Source: Bacteroidota bacterium
Lineage (GTDB): Bacteria > Bacteroidota > Bacteroidia > Chitinophagales > LD1
Length of the DNA stretch: 6,250 nt
Direction: 5' to 3'
Assembly (NCBI GenBank): GCA_947457525.1
Contig: CANGXE010000102.1
Span: forward strand, 1 to 6,250
The first letter of the stretch is position 1, and each line of letters begins with the position of its first letter. The notes under the pieces were generated by a model. The model was not told where the DNA came from. It saw nothing but the letters and a program-made list of their open reading frames with translations, and searched no databases. The position numbers and the translations under genes are program-made. Below are positions 6,111 to 6,250 of the stretch, one piece after another.

Positions 6111-6250
6111 TCAATCTTCATCTTTGCTTGTTGCCTTAGTTTTAACTAGTTCTCCTAATCGTATTTTAATACCCAAGTTGAATAATCGACCTTCGAGTGG
6201 AGCGTAGATTTCAGCAAATTTCGGTTCGTTGAGTGTAGGCGATGGCGACA
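6111..6250 (-). CDS. C-terminal end of a probable TonB-dependent receptor (right edge)
   Basis: A minus-strand frame is open from the right edge to a TGA at 6113-6111. It gives the last 45 residues, beginning SPSPTLNEPKFAEIYAPLEG and ending KATSKDED. The segment E-I-Y-A-P-L-E-G-R-L-F-N-L-G-I-K-I-R-L resembles the last turn and final beta strand of TonB-dependent outer-membrane receptors (aromatic, P-x-EGR, then an alternating strand). Unusually for that family, the frame does not stop at the strand but adds a charged tail of about 14 residues. With only 45 residues, another outer-membrane barrel is possible. No ligand can be assigned. Its 3' end almost touches that of the rhodanese-thioredoxin gene. 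Confidence 0.6.
   Translation of the reverse strand, partial: SPSPTLNEPKFAEIYAPLEGRLFNLGIKIRLGELVKTKATSKDED

Overview
The window looks like a chromosomal segment from a member of the Bacteroidota. The evidence is a SprB-repeat surface protein of the kind usually exported by type IX secretion, the C-terminal end of what looks like a TonB-dependent receptor, an RNase Y/ZapA gene pair, AT-rich intergenic regions, weak or absent Shine-Dalgarno sequences, and an exact TAnnTTTG-type -7 box. I cannot place it below phylum. No RNA gene, CRISPR array, insertion sequence or phage gene was seen.

Positions 1-2812 (minus strand) are the first 937 codons of a very large secreted protein that runs off the left edge. 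In order it has a signal peptide, an L-type (legume-like) lectin domain with its metal-site residues intact, one PKD domain, and then at least eight full SprB-type repeats of 72-81 residues. This looks like a cell-surface or gliding-type adhesin. A 14-bp hairpin terminator at 2872-2902 separates it from the next gene.

Positions 2925-5246 (minus strand) hold a housekeeping cluster transcribed right to left. It consists of a 100-residue coiled-coil protein, ZapA (an FtsZ-ring factor) and RNase Y (a membrane-anchored endoribonuclease). The first two genes overlap or nearly abut. A 113-nt leader containing a small hairpin precedes rny.

Positions 5386-6108 (plus strand), divergent from that cluster, encode a lipoprotein that fuses a rhodanese domain to a thioredoxin domain; both catalytic motifs are present. 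It converges, with only 2 nt between stop codons, on a minus-strand gene that enters from the right edge. The last 45 residues of that gene resemble the C-terminus of a TonB-dependent receptor.

Most of the window is recognisable. The parts most worth attention are the lectin-PKD-SprB adhesin with its nearly identical repeat units, the rhodanese-thioredoxin lipoprotein, and the uncharacterised coiled-coil partner of zapA. I found no convincing evidence of an entirely new system.
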